From positions 124,001 to 188,000 of the forward strand of contig NZ_JAGGKS010000009.1 in the NCBI RefSeq assembly GCF_017873955.1: 64,000 bases of DNA. Reading direction: 5' to 3'. The notes under the pieces are model-generated. The model was not told the DNA's origin, ran no database searches, and saw nothing but the letters and a program-made list of their open reading frames with translations. A program made the position numbers and the translations under genes. Of the stretch, positions 29,275 through 38,352 are shown piece after piece. Position 1 is the first letter of the stretch, and each line of letters begins with the position of its first letter. Source of the stretch: Sedimentibacter acidaminivorans. GTDB lineage: Bacteria; Bacillota; Clostridia; Tissierellales; Sedimentibacteraceae.

Positions 29275-29880
29275 TTAACTTTCTACCGAAAGTGCCCAAA
29301 GATAAAGTGAAGCAACCGATCCATAGGGAGAATATCTTTTCTTATAACGCTCAAATTGTGTTTTAGTTAGTTCCTTGTGATGATATAAATTACACATCCC
29401 TCTTCTTATTGCAAGATCTCCCCAGCTTACGACATTTGGTCTTTGCATAGAAAAAATCATCAACATTTCGGCTGTCCAGATTCCGATTCCATGAAGTGCT
29501 GATAGTTCTTTAATTATTTCATCATCAGATAGGTTATGAAATTCATCAACGTTTAATTCCCCACCATAAACCTTTTCACCAATGTTCTTTATGTAGGACG
29601 CTTTTCTGACACTCATACCACATTTTTGTATGTCATTTATATCTGCCTCAACTATTGATTTAGGTGTGACTTCTCCAACAAGGCTGCAAAGTCTACCCCA
29701 CACAGTAGCTGCCGCTTTGTTAGAAATTTGTTGACTTACAATACTACTTACAAGTGCAGTAAATAAATCTGGGGTTACCTCCCGTTCAATTTTTCCAATC
29801 CTATCAATGGCAATTGATAACTTTTTATCTTTTTTTTTTAAATAATTAATTTCCATTTCGCCATACATAAATATTTCCAC
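29275..29880 (-). CDS. DNA-3-methyladenine glycosylase, AlkA-like (HhH-GPD)
   Basis: A base-excision repair glycosylase of 201 residues. The helix-hairpin-helix is LHGIGIWTAEMLMIF, followed by SWGDLAIRRG with the catalytic Asp. LVSSIVSQQISNKAAATVWGRL is the conserved N-terminal helix pair of the superfamily. It lacks the N-terminal TBP-like domain of E. coli AlkA, as many Firmicute homologues do. A GTG start with AAGGAG eight bases upstream gives the length used here. It may be transcribed with the HD-domain gene 59 bases upstream. Confidence 0.87.
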   Translation of the reverse strand: MEIFMYGEMEINYLKKKDKKLSIAIDRIGKIEREVTPDLFTALVSSIVSQQISNKAAATVWGRLCSLVGEVTPKSIVEADINDIQKCGMSVRKASYIKNIGEKVYGGELNVDEFHNLSDDEIIKELSALHGIGIWTAEMLMIFSMQRPNVVSWGDLAIRRGMCNLYHHKELTKTQFERYKKRYSPYGSVASLYLWALSVES

Positions 29881-29939
29881 TATAATACTCCTTAAACAAG
29901 TTCTTTAACTTCTAATTAAATCAGTATTCAATAAATAAT

Positions 29940-30593
29940 TTATTCATCACTACACTTTTTAATGAAATTTGCTATATTGTTTTCTTCTTCTCTCACATTT
30001 ACATTTAGTCTTCCTAATCTATCACATAATCCTAAAAGAGCAACTTCAAAGATATTTGCTTGCTGCTTCATAGTTTTAATATCTGCAAATGGTAAATTCT
30101 TTACAACATGTAGAATTTGCATATGCCACCTAACTAAAACTGACACATCTTCAATAAATTTATCTTCCGTAGTAAATTCCCTTAAGAAATCTTTCGCTAA
30201 ATTAGCACCTATTTTATCATGGTCATAGGATGTAATTTTACCTTTTCGATTTTTAGTAGTACTTGGTTTTCCTATATCATGTAATAAAGCAGCCCACATA
30301 AAAACTTTCTCATTATTACTTTTAGCTTTATTTTTTGATGCATGATCTATTACTAGCATTGTATGATTCCAGACGTTGCCCTCTGGATGATGTTTCGGAG
30401 ATTGCTCAGCCTCTTTTAATTTATATAATAGTTGAAGAGGATACTGTTGAAAAAAATTCATGTTCACTATGCTATTTAAATAGTTTGATGGTTCTTCATC
30501 ATTTAACAAGTGATAACTCATTTCATTAAAAATGTCCTCTTTAGAACGTTCTGAATTAATTTCAATTTTTTTATTTTTAGTATTAATTGTCAT
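29940..30593 (-). CDS. HD-domain protein
   Basis: A 217-residue predicted metal-dependent phosphohydrolase. HHPEGNVWNHTMLVIDHA gives the first histidine, LLHDIGKPSTTKNRKGKITS the HD pair, and YDHDKIGANLAKDF a further His/Asp, all as in HD domains of tRNA nucleotidyltransferase type. The nucleotidyltransferase domain itself is absent. Substrate unknown. AAGGAGA precedes the ATG. Confidence 0.75.
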   Translation of the reverse strand: MTINTKNKKIEINSERSKEDIFNEMSYHLLNDEEPSNYLNSIVNMNFFQQYPLQLLYKLKEAEQSPKHHPEGNVWNHTMLVIDHASKNKAKSNNEKVFMWAALLHDIGKPSTTKNRKGKITSYDHDKIGANLAKDFLREFTTEDKFIEDVSVLVRWHMQILHVVKNLPFADIKTMKQQANIFEVALLGLCDRLGRLNVNVREEENNIANFIKKCSDE

Positions 30594-30698
30594 GTAATTC
30601 TCCTTAATATAATTAATTTAATAGTTCCATTTATTAAGTAGAATGCCACTGCACTATAAAATTATACTTTTATATTATTACACTCGGTATCATAATAA

Positions 30699-31067
30699 TT
30701 ATAGCAAACTATCGATTAGTTTATTTGTAAATTCTTTTATAAGTTCTATCGTAATATTAATTTCTTCTTGTGTAATATAATCAAGATGAATTCCGCAAGT
30801 TACAACAACAGTTTTATTTAATTTAGATGAAAGATCATTAGATACAACCCTCGCTACTTCATCATCCTTATGTCCAACTAAGTTTAAAACAGAAGTTGTG
30901 GCACTAACAACACTTGTATCTGACAAGCTAGGTCTTGGGACGCTTATAGTTACACATCCTATATGGGGGCTCTCTCCACCGGATATTATTACACATAAAT
31001 CCTCGCCAATTAAAAAAGCCTTCATATTTAATTTTATTCTATCTCTTTCTAAATTAAATTCATACAT
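30699..31067 (-). CDS. LpdD-like prenylated-flavin enzyme chaperone
   Basis: A 122-residue protein with a proteasome-assembly-chaperone-like fold (ISGGESPHIGCVTISVPRPS, then VVTCGIHLDYITQEEI). Small proteins of this type (LpdD) are encoded next to UbiX/UbiD and help load prenylated FMN into decarboxylases. The assignment rests on resemblance and on its position two bases after ubiX, with its ribosome site inside the ubiX end. No UbiD-type decarboxylase gene is in the window. Confidence 0.6.
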   Translation of the reverse strand: MYEFNLERDRIKLNMKAFLIGEDLCVIISGGESPHIGCVTISVPRPSLSDTSVVSATTSVLNLVGHKDDEVARVVSNDLSSKLNKTVVVTCGIHLDYITQEEINITIELIKEFTNKLIDSLL

Positions 31068-31069
31068 AC

Positions 31070-31642
31070 TTAAACCTCTTCACCCCATCTTTTAAAACCG
31101 TGTACCTCGATACCGAATTTATCCAAAATTTTCGCAACAATATGTTTATTCATATCTTCAATACTTAAAGGTTTATTGTAATAAGTTACCATTGGAGGTA
31201 TAATCATCGCTCCAGCCTGAGCTAATGTTAGCATGTTCTTTAGATGAATTACACTTAAAGGGCTTTCTCTTGAAACTACAACTAATCTTCGTCCTTCTTT
31301 TATGGTAACATCTGCTGCTCTTAGTAACAAATTATCAGAATATCCACTTGCAACACCAGCAATAGTTTTCATACTGCATGGAATTATAACCATACCTTCT
31401 GTTTTAAAAGTTCCGCTAGCTAAGCTATCGCCAATATTATATATATTATAGACCTTATCAGCTAGTTTTTCTACTTCTTCAATTGTGTATTCGGTTTCGT
31501 CTCTTATTGTTAGCTCTGCACCTTTCGAAATAACTAAATGAGTTTCCCAATCTGAGAATCCCTTCATCGTTTCTAATAAATTTATACCTAATATGGCACC
31601 ACTTGCTCCACTTATTCCAACAACTAGTCTTTTTTTATTCAT
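31070..31642 (-). CDS. ubiX: Flavin prenyltransferase UbiX
   Basis: Makes prenylated FMN from FMN and dimethylallyl phosphate, the cofactor of UbiD-family decarboxylases. The N-terminal VVGISGASGAILGINLL is the flavin-binding signature. IIPCSMKTIAGVASGYSDNLLLRA and LVVVSRESPLSVIHLKNML are the conserved active-site segments. The ATG at 31642 is used (190 aa); a TTG four codons upstream (31654) is possible, and neither has a strong ribosome site. Overlapping organisation with the lpdD-like gene suggests a two-gene unit. Confidence 0.92.
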   Translation of the reverse strand: MNKKRLVVGISGASGAILGINLLETMKGFSDWETHLVISKGAELTIRDETEYTIEEVEKLADKVYNIYNIGDSLASGTFKTEGMVIIPCSMKTIAGVASGYSDNLLLRAADVTIKEGRRLVVVSRESPLSVIHLKNMLTLAQAGAMIIPPMVTYYNKPLSIEDMNKHIVAKILDKFGIEVHGFKRWGEEV

Positions 31643-31718
31643 TTGATTTTCCAAAACAATCCCGTAACTTTAATATAATATGTATCTTTCATACTTGCTT
31701 TCTCCATTCCTCAATGAT

Positions 31719-32840
31719 TTATATAAGTATATTATCTTTTTTACGTATGTTTAAGCCTTTCAATCTTGCTTTGTGTTCATACATAGCTCTATCTGCTTGC
31801 ATAATTATATCATAAATACTTGCACTTTGTTCTTTGGTATATTTAGCATATCCATATGCAAATATTATTTTAACTATATTTTTTTTATTAAATTCATTTG
31901 AAAATGCTTCCAATTCTCCTAATGCTTTATCAATTATTTCATTGGAAACATTGAAGCAAATAACACAAAATTCATCACCACCAAGTCTATACGGCTCACC
32001 TATATTTTTAAAACTTTGTTTTAAAATTTTTGCGGCATTATAAATTGCATTATCACCAAATTTATGTCCTAAATTATCATTTATTTTCTTAAAGTCATTT
32101 AAATCAAACATTATTATAGTAATATTATTATAACTTTTTTGATATTTTTCTATTTCTTTTTCAAATGTTTCTCTATTCTTAATTCCACTTATCGTATCAT
32201 ACTTAAATTGTAACTCTCTAAGAAAAATATAAAATATTAACAATGTTAATGCTACACTTCCCCATATTATAAGAAGCCCAGGAAAGATAGTTTGCAAAAT
32301 TGTTGAAAATATTGGTATTGTAAAGAGAAAATTCAAAAATATCTTATCATCATTATCAAACACTAAATTATTTTTTGCTAAATTTATTATCAAAATTAAA
32401 TAATAAATCATACCTATTATTGTAGTTATGTAGAAAAAGTTTCCTCTAACATATTGGCTCTGATTATTGAAATAAAAAAGCCAACCCGTTCTATAACTTA
32501 AAACACTTATTAAGGCATTAATTAATAATGGAATAGCCATAATTATACTATTCCTATCAATTTTCTCCTTGATAAATAATATAAATATATATGGAACTAA
32601 TGGAGACATTGAAAATCCAATAGCATTAACAATTTTATTTAATATTAATACATTATTTATATTTGAAGACTCAAGTAAAATAGTTGTAATTTCTAAAAGC
32701 AATAAAATAATTGTAACTGCTGACGCATATAAGTAAATTTTCGTTTTATAACTATCAACTATAGTATTACGAACTGCTAAATTTATTGTAAAACAAAGTG
32801 CAATAATTCCAAGAACATTTGTGCTGATTGAAAAATTCAT
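31719..32840 (-). CDS. Membrane-bound diguanylate cyclase (GGDEF)
   Basis: A c-di-GMP synthase of 373 residues. The N-terminal half (about 1-205) has about seven transmembrane helices of the 7TM sensor type. The C-terminal half is a GGDEF domain opening with YDTISGIKNRETFEKEIEKY, with the catalytic motif YRLGGDEF. The RxxD inhibitory site normally five residues before GGDEF is absent (NIGE in that place), so product inhibition is not expected. Signal unknown. It stands alone, downstream of none of its neighbours. Confidence 0.88.
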   Translation of the reverse strand: MNFSISTNVLGIIALCFTINLAVRNTIVDSYKTKIYLYASAVTIILLLLEITTILLESSNINNVLILNKIVNAIGFSMSPLVPYIFILFIKEKIDRNSIIMAIPLLINALISVLSYRTGWLFYFNNQSQYVRGNFFYITTIIGMIYYLILIINLAKNNLVFDNDDKIFLNFLFTIPIFSTILQTIFPGLLIIWGSVALTLLIFYIFLRELQFKYDTISGIKNRETFEKEIEKYQKSYNNITIIMFDLNDFKKINDNLGHKFGDNAIYNAAKILKQSFKNIGEPYRLGGDEFCVICFNVSNEIIDKALGELEAFSNEFNKKNIVKIIFAYGYAKYTKEQSASIYDIIMQADRAMYEHKARLKGLNIRKKDNILI

Positions 32841-33022
32841 ATAAAATCAGTCCTCTCAAATTAATTTTATTTCTAGTAATTAAAGCTGTTAAAAAGAATA
32901 AGTAAAATTTATTATATTTGTCTAATGATAAATAGTGTTATCTTACATTTAAAATTTTAATAAATATACAATATAATTATACTACAATTAAGTATACATT
33001 TCTACCATTTTAAATATAGATA

Positions 33023-33054
33023 AAACAAAAATCTTCTACTACAGAAGATTTTTT
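33023..33054. terminator. Terminator downstream of the riboflavin operon
   Basis: AATCTTCT / AGAAGATT with a five-base loop. Read leftward the stem is followed by TTTGTTTT. A T run on the other side allows rightward use too. The remaining gap 32841-33150 is AT-rich without a gene. Confidence 0.7.
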
Positions 33055-33150
33055 GCTCCAAAAATTATAATTCTATGTCGTCACAACTTTGTGAATTTGA
33101 AGTTGTAAAATAGTTCATCACATTCAAATAGTCAATCCTTAAATACCCTT

Positions 33151-33618
33151 TTATCTTTTAAGTTCGCTAATTAAGTTTACCATCTCAATTGCTGTACAAG
33201 CTGCATCATATCCTTTGTTCCCTGCTTTTGTACCAGCTCTTTCAATTGCTTGTTCAATCGTATCAGTTGTTAATACTCCAAATATAACAGGTATGCCCGA
33301 TTCTAGCGAAACATGAGCTATACCTTTTGTTACTTCACTTGAAACATAATCAAAATGAGGAGTTGAACCTTTGATTACAGCTCCTACACAGATTACTGCA
33401 CTATATTTATTTAAACCAACCATTGTTTTTGCAATCAAAGGTATTTCAAAAGCACCTGGAACCCATGAAATTTCTATATCATCTTCTGATACACCATGCC
33501 TTTTTAATGCATCTAATGCCCCTGAAAGAAGCTTTCCACCAATAAATTCATTAAATCTACCAACAACTATCCCATATTTTTTATTATTTGATACTAATTT
33601 ACCTTCATAAATTCTCAT
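33151..33618 (-). CDS. ribH: 6,7-dimethyl-8-ribityllumazine synthase
   Basis: Forms lumazine from the RibBA and RibD products, the penultimate step of riboflavin synthesis. At 155 residues it has the family signatures [28 protein letters not shown] and [22 protein letters not shown], including the catalytic His of TPHFDY. It assembles into icosahedral or pentameric shells. Its ribosome site AAGGAGG is formed by the last codons of ribBA, so translation is coupled. Last gene of the operon. Confidence 0.97.
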   Translation of the reverse strand: MRIYEGKLVSNNKKYGIVVGRFNEFIGGKLLSGALDALKRHGVSEDDIEISWVPGAFEIPLIAKTMVGLNKYSAVICVGAVIKGSTPHFDYVSSEVTKGIAHVSLESGIPVIFGVLTTDTIEQAIERAGTKAGNKGYDAACTAIEMVNLISELKR

Positions 33619-34824
33619 TTATTTGTCCTCCTTAAATTTCAATTCATGTCCCATCTTCTCTTTTTTAGTTCTTAGGTAAAATTCATTTTTTTCATTATGA
33701 TTTAATTGAATATTTTCTTTGTCTACAATATCAATCCCAAAACCAGATAATCCTATTATCTTCTTCGGGTTATTTGTCAATAATTTTACTTTTCTTAATC
33801 CAAGATCATAAAGTATTTGTGCACCAATCCCATAATCTCTTAAATCATCTTTAAACCCTAACGCAATATTTGCTTCCACTGTATCAAGTCCTTTATCTTG
33901 GAGAGCATAAGCTTTTATTTTATTAATTAAACCTATCCCTCTTCCTTCTTGTCTCATATACAAAAGCACTCCACGACCTTCTTTTTGAATTCTCTTAACA
34001 GCTTCGGCAAATTGCTCTCCACAATCACATCTTGAAGAACCAAAAGCATCTCCAGTTAAACACTCAGAATGTACACGAACCAATACAGGTTCATCAGTAG
34101 CAATATCACCTTTAACTAGTGCAACATGATGTTCACCATTCAATTTATTTACATATCCAACAATTTTAAAATCACCATATTTAGTAGGTAATTCGGCAGT
34201 AGCTGCTCTTTCAACGAGAACTTCCTTTTTTCTCTTATATTCAACTAAATCTTTAATAGTTATCATCTTAAGGTTATGTTTTTTAGCATAATTGATTAAA
34301 TTCGGTACTCTAGCCATCGTTCCGTCTTCATTCATTATTTCACATATTACACCAGCTGGACAAAATCCAGCCAATCTTGCAAGATCTACAGAAGCTTCAG
34401 TATGACCCGTTCTCTCTAAAACTCCACCATCCTTTGCTACAAGGGGGAAAATATGCCCAGGTCTATTAAAGTCATTTTCCTTTGCATCTTTTTCTAATAG
34501 ATGTTTGATTGTTTCTGCTCTTTCAAAAGCGGAAATTCCTGTAGTAGACCTTACTGAGTCAACAGACACAGTAAATGCTGTATTTTTGGGATCAGTATTT
34601 TTATATACCATATTACTTATGTTTAATTCATCTAATCTTTCTTTCAACATAGGGACACAAATAAGACCTCTACCATACTTAGCCATAAAGTTTATTGCTT
34701 CAGGTGTAACCTTTTCTGCTGCCATAAGCAAATCGCCTTCATTTTCCCTATCTTCATCGTCTACCACTATTATCATTTTTCCTTCTCTTAAATCACCTAT
34801 CGCTTCATCAATTATATTAAACAT
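33619..34824 (-). CDS. ribBA: Bifunctional 3,4-dihydroxy-2-butanone-4-phosphate synthase / GTP cyclohydrolase II
   Basis: A fusion of 401 residues supplying both riboflavin precursors. The RibB half (1-200) has [16 protein letters not shown] and [14 protein letters not shown]. The RibA half has the zinc site in [17 protein letters not shown] and the GTP-binding [19 protein letters not shown]. All expected metal ligands are present. AGGAGG precedes the ATG. It lies between ribE and ribH. Confidence 0.97.
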   Translation of the reverse strand: MFNIIDEAIGDLREGKMIIVVDDEDRENEGDLLMAAEKVTPEAINFMAKYGRGLICVPMLKERLDELNISNMVYKNTDPKNTAFTVSVDSVRSTTGISAFERAETIKHLLEKDAKENDFNRPGHIFPLVAKDGGVLERTGHTEASVDLARLAGFCPAGVICEIMNEDGTMARVPNLINYAKKHNLKMITIKDLVEYKRKKEVLVERAATAELPTKYGDFKIVGYVNKLNGEHHVALVKGDIATDEPVLVRVHSECLTGDAFGSSRCDCGEQFAEAVKRIQKEGRGVLLYMRQEGRGIGLINKIKAYALQDKGLDTVEANIALGFKDDLRDYGIGAQILYDLGLRKVKLLTNNPKKIIGLSGFGIDIVDKENIQLNHNEKNEFYLRTKKEKMGHELKFKEDK

Positions 34825-34843
34825 TTCATCCTCCTAGATGTCT

Positions 34844-35488
34844 TTATAAAAAACCATTTTCTTCTAAAAAATTCATATTAATTGTATCTTCCTTAACTTC
34901 TTTAAAGGTTAAAAATCTTTCAATATACTTTCCTACAATGTCACATTCCAGATTTACTTCATCTCCAACTTTTTTCTTTAATAAAATTGTCTCTTCTTTT
35001 GTTATTGGAATTATTGAAACTCTTAAAAAATTATCAACTACTTCAACAACTGTTAAACTTGTGCCATCAATTGCAATTGAGCCTTTTGGTATAATATATT
35101 TTATAACTTCTACATTAGTTTCAATAATTACCCATGTTGCATTATCTTCAACTTTAAAATCTCTTATAACACCTGTTCCATCAACATGTCCGGAAACAAT
35201 ATGACCTCCAAGTCTATCATTTACTTTCAGAGCTCTTTCAAGATTAACTAAACTACCTGGTCTTAACTTTCCAAGATTTGTTTTTCGCATTGTCTCAGGC
35301 ATAACGTCAACTGTAAAAGTATTGTTAGTGAAACTTGTAACAGTTAAACAAACACCATTGGTACTAATGCTGTCACCTATCTTTATATTTTCAAGAATCT
35401 TACTAGCTTTCAAAGTAAGTTTCATGGATTTTTCTCCATTAACTGATCCTTCCATTGTCCCTATTTCTTCTACTAATCCCGTAAACAT
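34844..35488 (-). CDS. ribE: Riboflavin synthase alpha subunit
   Basis: Dismutates two lumazine molecules to riboflavin. The 214 residues form two homologous barrels: MFTGLVEEIGTMEG starts the first, and HIVSGHVDGTGVI begins the second after the conserved NLERALKVNDRLGG. SISTNGVCLTV and SIAIDGTSLTVVEV are the paired Cys/Thr substrate loops. The start is one base after the ribD stop, with the ribosome site in the end of ribD. Confidence 0.97.
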   Translation of the reverse strand: MFTGLVEEIGTMEGSVNGEKSMKLTLKASKILENIKIGDSISTNGVCLTVTSFTNNTFTVDVMPETMRKTNLGKLRPGSLVNLERALKVNDRLGGHIVSGHVDGTGVIRDFKVEDNATWVIIETNVEVIKYIIPKGSIAIDGTSLTVVEVVDNFLRVSIIPITKEETILLKKKVGDEVNLECDIVGKYIERFLTFKEVKEDTINMNFLEENGFL

Positions 35489-35489
35489 A

Positions 35490-36593
35490 TTAACTCATCT
35501 CCTCTCTGGTATATGCTTCTATCATAATATCTTCGTCAAAATTACTTATTTGAATATCATGTAATATAACTGCATCGGTAAGTCTTTCAAATCCATCTCC
35601 TCCAATAGAAGTTTTCGCATCTTTTCCACCTATAATCTTTGGTGCTAAAAATGTAATAACCTTGTCTACAAGACATTCCTTGACAACAGAAAAGTTTAAT
35701 GTTGACCCACCTTCGACCAGCACGCTGTCTATACATTTTTGCCCTAAATAATCAAATAGATATTTGAGATCTACTCTATATTCTTTCATAGGCGCTACAA
35801 CTACTTCTACACCTTCAATATTTTTTAATTTCTCTATTTTTTTACTATCTGCATTCTTAGTAGTTGCTATAATTGTGTTCTTAGGTGAATTTATATTTAA
35901 TACTTTTGATTTTAATGGTATTCTCAAAGATGAATCCACAATAATTCTTGTAGCATCTATCCCGCCATGTTCTAATCTAGTTGTCAATGATGGATTATCA
36001 GATATTATTGTGTTAACTCCTACCATTATTCCCGAAACTTGATTTCTTAATTCATGCACATAACTTCTAGATTTTTCATTAGTTATCCACATTGATTCGC
36101 CAGTTTTTGTGGCAATTTTTCCATCAATGGTCATTGCTGTTTTAAGTATACAAAATGGTTTTTTATCTCTTATATACTTTAAGAAAATTTCATTTACTTT
36201 TCTTGCTTCTTTTTCAAGGATACCTATAACAACTTCTATTCCGTTCTTCCTAAGAATTTCTATTCCTTTGCCTGCAACTTTAGGATTGGGATCTATCATA
36301 GAAATTACAACTTTAGATATTTTTTTACTCACTAATAAATCTACACAAGGAGGTGTTTTCCCATAATGTGAACAAGGCTCTAAAGTCACGTATATAGTAG
36401 CACCTTCGACATCCTCCTTTGCACTTTTAATTGCATTTACTTCTGCATGTGGACCTCCATAATATTCATGGTATCCTTCCCCAATTATTTTTCCATCTTT
36501 AACTATAACAGCTCCAACCAAAGGGTTTGGGCTTGTTTTTCCAATGCCATTCAAAGATAAATCCAAAGCTCTTTTCATATAAACATTATCCAT
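35490..36593 (-). CDS. ribD: Bifunctional riboflavin deaminase/reductase
   Basis: Deaminates and then reduces the pyrimidine intermediate. In 367 residues the zinc deaminase comes first: HAEVNAI gives the His and catalytic Glu, and EPCSHYGKTPPC the two Cys. The reductase domain (about 145-367) follows, with KTAMTIDGKIATKTGESMWI and VLVEGGSTLNFS. First gene of ribD-ribE-ribBA-ribH, directly controlled by the FMN riboswitch upstream. Confidence 0.97.
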   Translation of the reverse strand: MDNVYMKRALDLSLNGIGKTSPNPLVGAVIVKDGKIIGEGYHEYYGGPHAEVNAIKSAKEDVEGATIYVTLEPCSHYGKTPPCVDLLVSKKISKVVISMIDPNPKVAGKGIEILRKNGIEVVIGILEKEARKVNEIFLKYIRDKKPFCILKTAMTIDGKIATKTGESMWITNEKSRSYVHELRNQVSGIMVGVNTIISDNPSLTTRLEHGGIDATRIIVDSSLRIPLKSKVLNINSPKNTIIATTKNADSKKIEKLKNIEGVEVVVAPMKEYRVDLKYLFDYLGQKCIDSVLVEGGSTLNFSVVKECLVDKVITFLAPKIIGGKDAKTSIGGDGFERLTDAVILHDIQISNFDEDIMIEAYTREEMS

Positions 36594-36605
36594 ATTTACC
36601 TCCGT

Positions 36606-36647
36606 AAAACAAAAATAGGTTCTGAAATAAAACTTCAGAACCTATTA
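36606..36647 (-). terminator. Expression-platform terminator of the FMN riboswitch
   Basis: AATAGGTTCTGAA / TTCAGAACCTATT, read leftward and followed by TTTGTTTT, between the aptamer and ribD. Confidence 0.88.
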
Positions 36648-36685
36648 CTATTCAATATAACAAATATACTAAATCATTTGTTAAT

Positions 36686-36795
36686 TTCTTCTCCCATCCA
36701 GACTTTACTGTCGGTCTTGGAATTACACCAAGTCAACCACAATTGTGGTTCGTGGACTTTACCACCGGTCGGGAATTTCACCCTGCCCTGAAGAT
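36686..36795 (-). ncRNA. FMN riboswitch (RFN element)
   Basis: On the minus strand the aptamer shows the conserved RFN blocks: CAGGGCAGGGTGAAATTCCC, GACCGGTGGTAAAGTCC, a central variable hairpin, GGTGTAATTCC and CCGACAGTAAAGTCTGGATG. With the terminator at 36606-36647 this is a transcriptional off-switch for riboflavin synthesis. The gap 36796-37046 shows no gene. Confidence 0.97.
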
Positions 36796-37046
36796 TTATT
36801 CAATTTTATGTAAGTATAATACTTCTTAAAATAAAAGTCAAATATTTTTTTAAACTATTTCATAAACTCAATTTAAACATATAAAACGTAACTAATATTA
36901 TATACTAACATTAATTTTGCTTAACTTCTTATATAAATATCTACTTTTCTTTGATTCTTCACCCTTTCCCATAATTAAATTATACCACATTTTTAAATAA
37001 TCAAACAACTAATCTCAAGAAAATACAAATAATTCAAATTTTATAC

Positions 37047-37075
37047 TTGACAATACTATTCTATTGTACTATATT
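37047..37075 (+). promoter_or_regulatory. Promoter of the thiamine transport operon
   Basis: TTGACA (37047-37052), a 17-base spacer and TATATT (37070-37075), just before the TPP aptamer. Confidence 0.8.
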
Positions 37076-37085
37076 TAAGTGGACT

Positions 37086-37190
37086 AGGGGTGCCTAATGA
37101 GTTAGGCTGAGAGGAAACTATGTAATGTTTTAAACCCTGAAGCGGTGAAAACTGCTTTGCACCTGATCCAGATAATGCTGGCGTAGGGAT
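37086..37190 (+). ncRNA. TPP riboswitch (THI element)
   Basis: Contains GGGGTGCC, GGCTGAGAG, ACCCTGAA, CACCTGATCCAGATAATGCT (cut at 20) and GCGTAGGGA in the canonical order. Binding of thiamine pyrophosphate would favour the terminator at 37238-37268 and shut off the transporter genes. Confidence 0.97.
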
Positions 37191-37237
37191 GTATATATAA
37201 TTGCTTGCAGGGCCTTTTAGCAAATGTACATACACAT

Positions 37238-37268
37238 ACCTCTCCGGTAATTGGAGAGGTATTTTTTA
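37238..37268 (+). terminator. Expression-platform terminator of the TPP riboswitch
   Basis: ACCTCTCC / GGAGAGGT stem followed by ATTTTTT, 21 bases before the first gene. Confidence 0.9.
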
Positions 37269-37288
37269 TTAAAAAAGGAGGAAATAAA

Positions 37289-37585
37289 ATGAATGCAAAT
37301 GTAGCAATTCAAGTTTTACCACATGTTAGTACAGATGAGGAAGTTATAAAAATCGTTGATGAGGTAATTAATTATATCAAAAGCACAGGATTTACATATT
37401 ATGTAGGTCCATGCGAAACAGCTATTGAGGGAGATTACGAAGAATTAATGGAAGTAGTTAAAAATTGTCATTATATAGCAATTAAAGCTGGTTGTCCAAA
37501 AGTAGCTTCTTATGTAAAAATTAGCTTTGCACCAGAGGGCGGTGTACTTACAATTGACAAAAAAGTTACAAAACATCATAAATAA
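37289..37585 (+). CDS. Thiamine-binding protein (MTH1187/YkoF-type)
   Basis: A 98-residue ferredoxin-like-fold protein of the thiamine_BP family (VAIQVLPHV, YVGPCETAIEGDYEELMEVV). Relatives bind thiamine or HMP in the cytosol or on the transporter. The start is the ATG at 37289 with AAAGGAGG upstream; reading further up would cross the riboswitch terminator. First gene of the transport operon and overlapping the permease start. Confidence 0.85.
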   Translation: MNANVAIQVLPHVSTDEEVIKIVDEVINYIKSTGFTYYVGPCETAIEGDYEELMEVVKNCHYIAIKAGCPKVASYVKISFAPEGGVLTIDKKVTKHHK

Positions 37586-38330
37586 AATATCGCCGATATT
37601 AGCGATATCAATAATATTAATTGTGTGGCAGATACTTTCATCAACTGGAATAGTTCCAAAATTTATGCTTCCATCTCCAGCTGATGTAGTAATGGCATTC
37701 ATTAATGATTTTGGACTTCTAATGTCCCATGCAAAAACAACACTTTCAGAAGCTTTCTTAGGATTATCAATTGGTATATTGTTTGGATTTATTGTAGCAG
37801 TAATTATGGACAGATTTCAGGTTGCCTATAGAGCAATCTATCCAGTTCTAGTTATTACACAAACAGTTCCTACAGTAGCAATTGCTCCCCTATTAGTGCT
37901 TTGGATGGGGTATGGAATACTTCCTAAAATTACGTTAATTGTCATTACATCATTTTTCCCAATTACAATTGGACTATTAGATGGATTCCGTTCCACCGAT
38001 AATGATGCCCTAAATCTCATGCGATCAATGGGTGCAAATAGAATGCAACGTTTTTTTCACATTAAACTTCCAAGCTCTTTGAGTCATTTTTTTGCAGGAC
38101 TAAGAATTTCGGTATCTTATTCTGTAATTGGTGCAGTAGTTGCAGAATGGCTGGGTGGTTTTAGTGGACTAGGTGTTTACATGACAAGAGTGAGAAAATC
38201 CTATTCGTTTGATAAAATGTTTGCTGTAATATTTTTTATTTCGCTAATTAGTTTATTATTAGTTTTAGCTGTAACATTTATACAAAAATCAACAATGCCA
38301 TGGGAAAGAAAAGAATCTATAAAAAATTAA
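37554..38330 (+). CDS. ABC transporter permease for a thiamine precursor (ThiX-like)
   Basis: A BPD_transp_1 permease of about 258 residues with six helices. The EAA loop that docks the ATPase is LNLMRSMGANRMQRFFHIKL. The start is uncertain: a TTG at 37554, inside the preceding gene, follows GGGCGGTG and is preferred; another TTG lies at 37527. Either way the gene overlaps its upstream neighbour in another frame. Partners are the lipoprotein at 38353 and the ATPase at 39379. Confidence 0.85.
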   Translation: MTKKLQNIINKISPILAISIILIVWQILSSTGIVPKFMLPSPADVVMAFINDFGLLMSHAKTTLSEAFLGLSIGILFGFIVAVIMDRFQVAYRAIYPVLVITQTVPTVAIAPLLVLWMGYGILPKITLIVITSFFPITIGLLDGFRSTDNDALNLMRSMGANRMQRFFHIKLPSSLSHFFAGLRISVSYSVIGAVVAEWLGGFSGLGVYMTRVRKSYSFDKMFAVIFFISLISLLLVLAVTFIQKSTMPWERKESIKN

Positions 38331-38352
38331 GAAAAAAAGAGGTATTAAATTA

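Noticed and set aside
37205-37288. An upstream start for the thiamine-binding protein
   Set aside because: It would lie in the TPP terminator; AAAGGAGG precedes the ATG at 37289.
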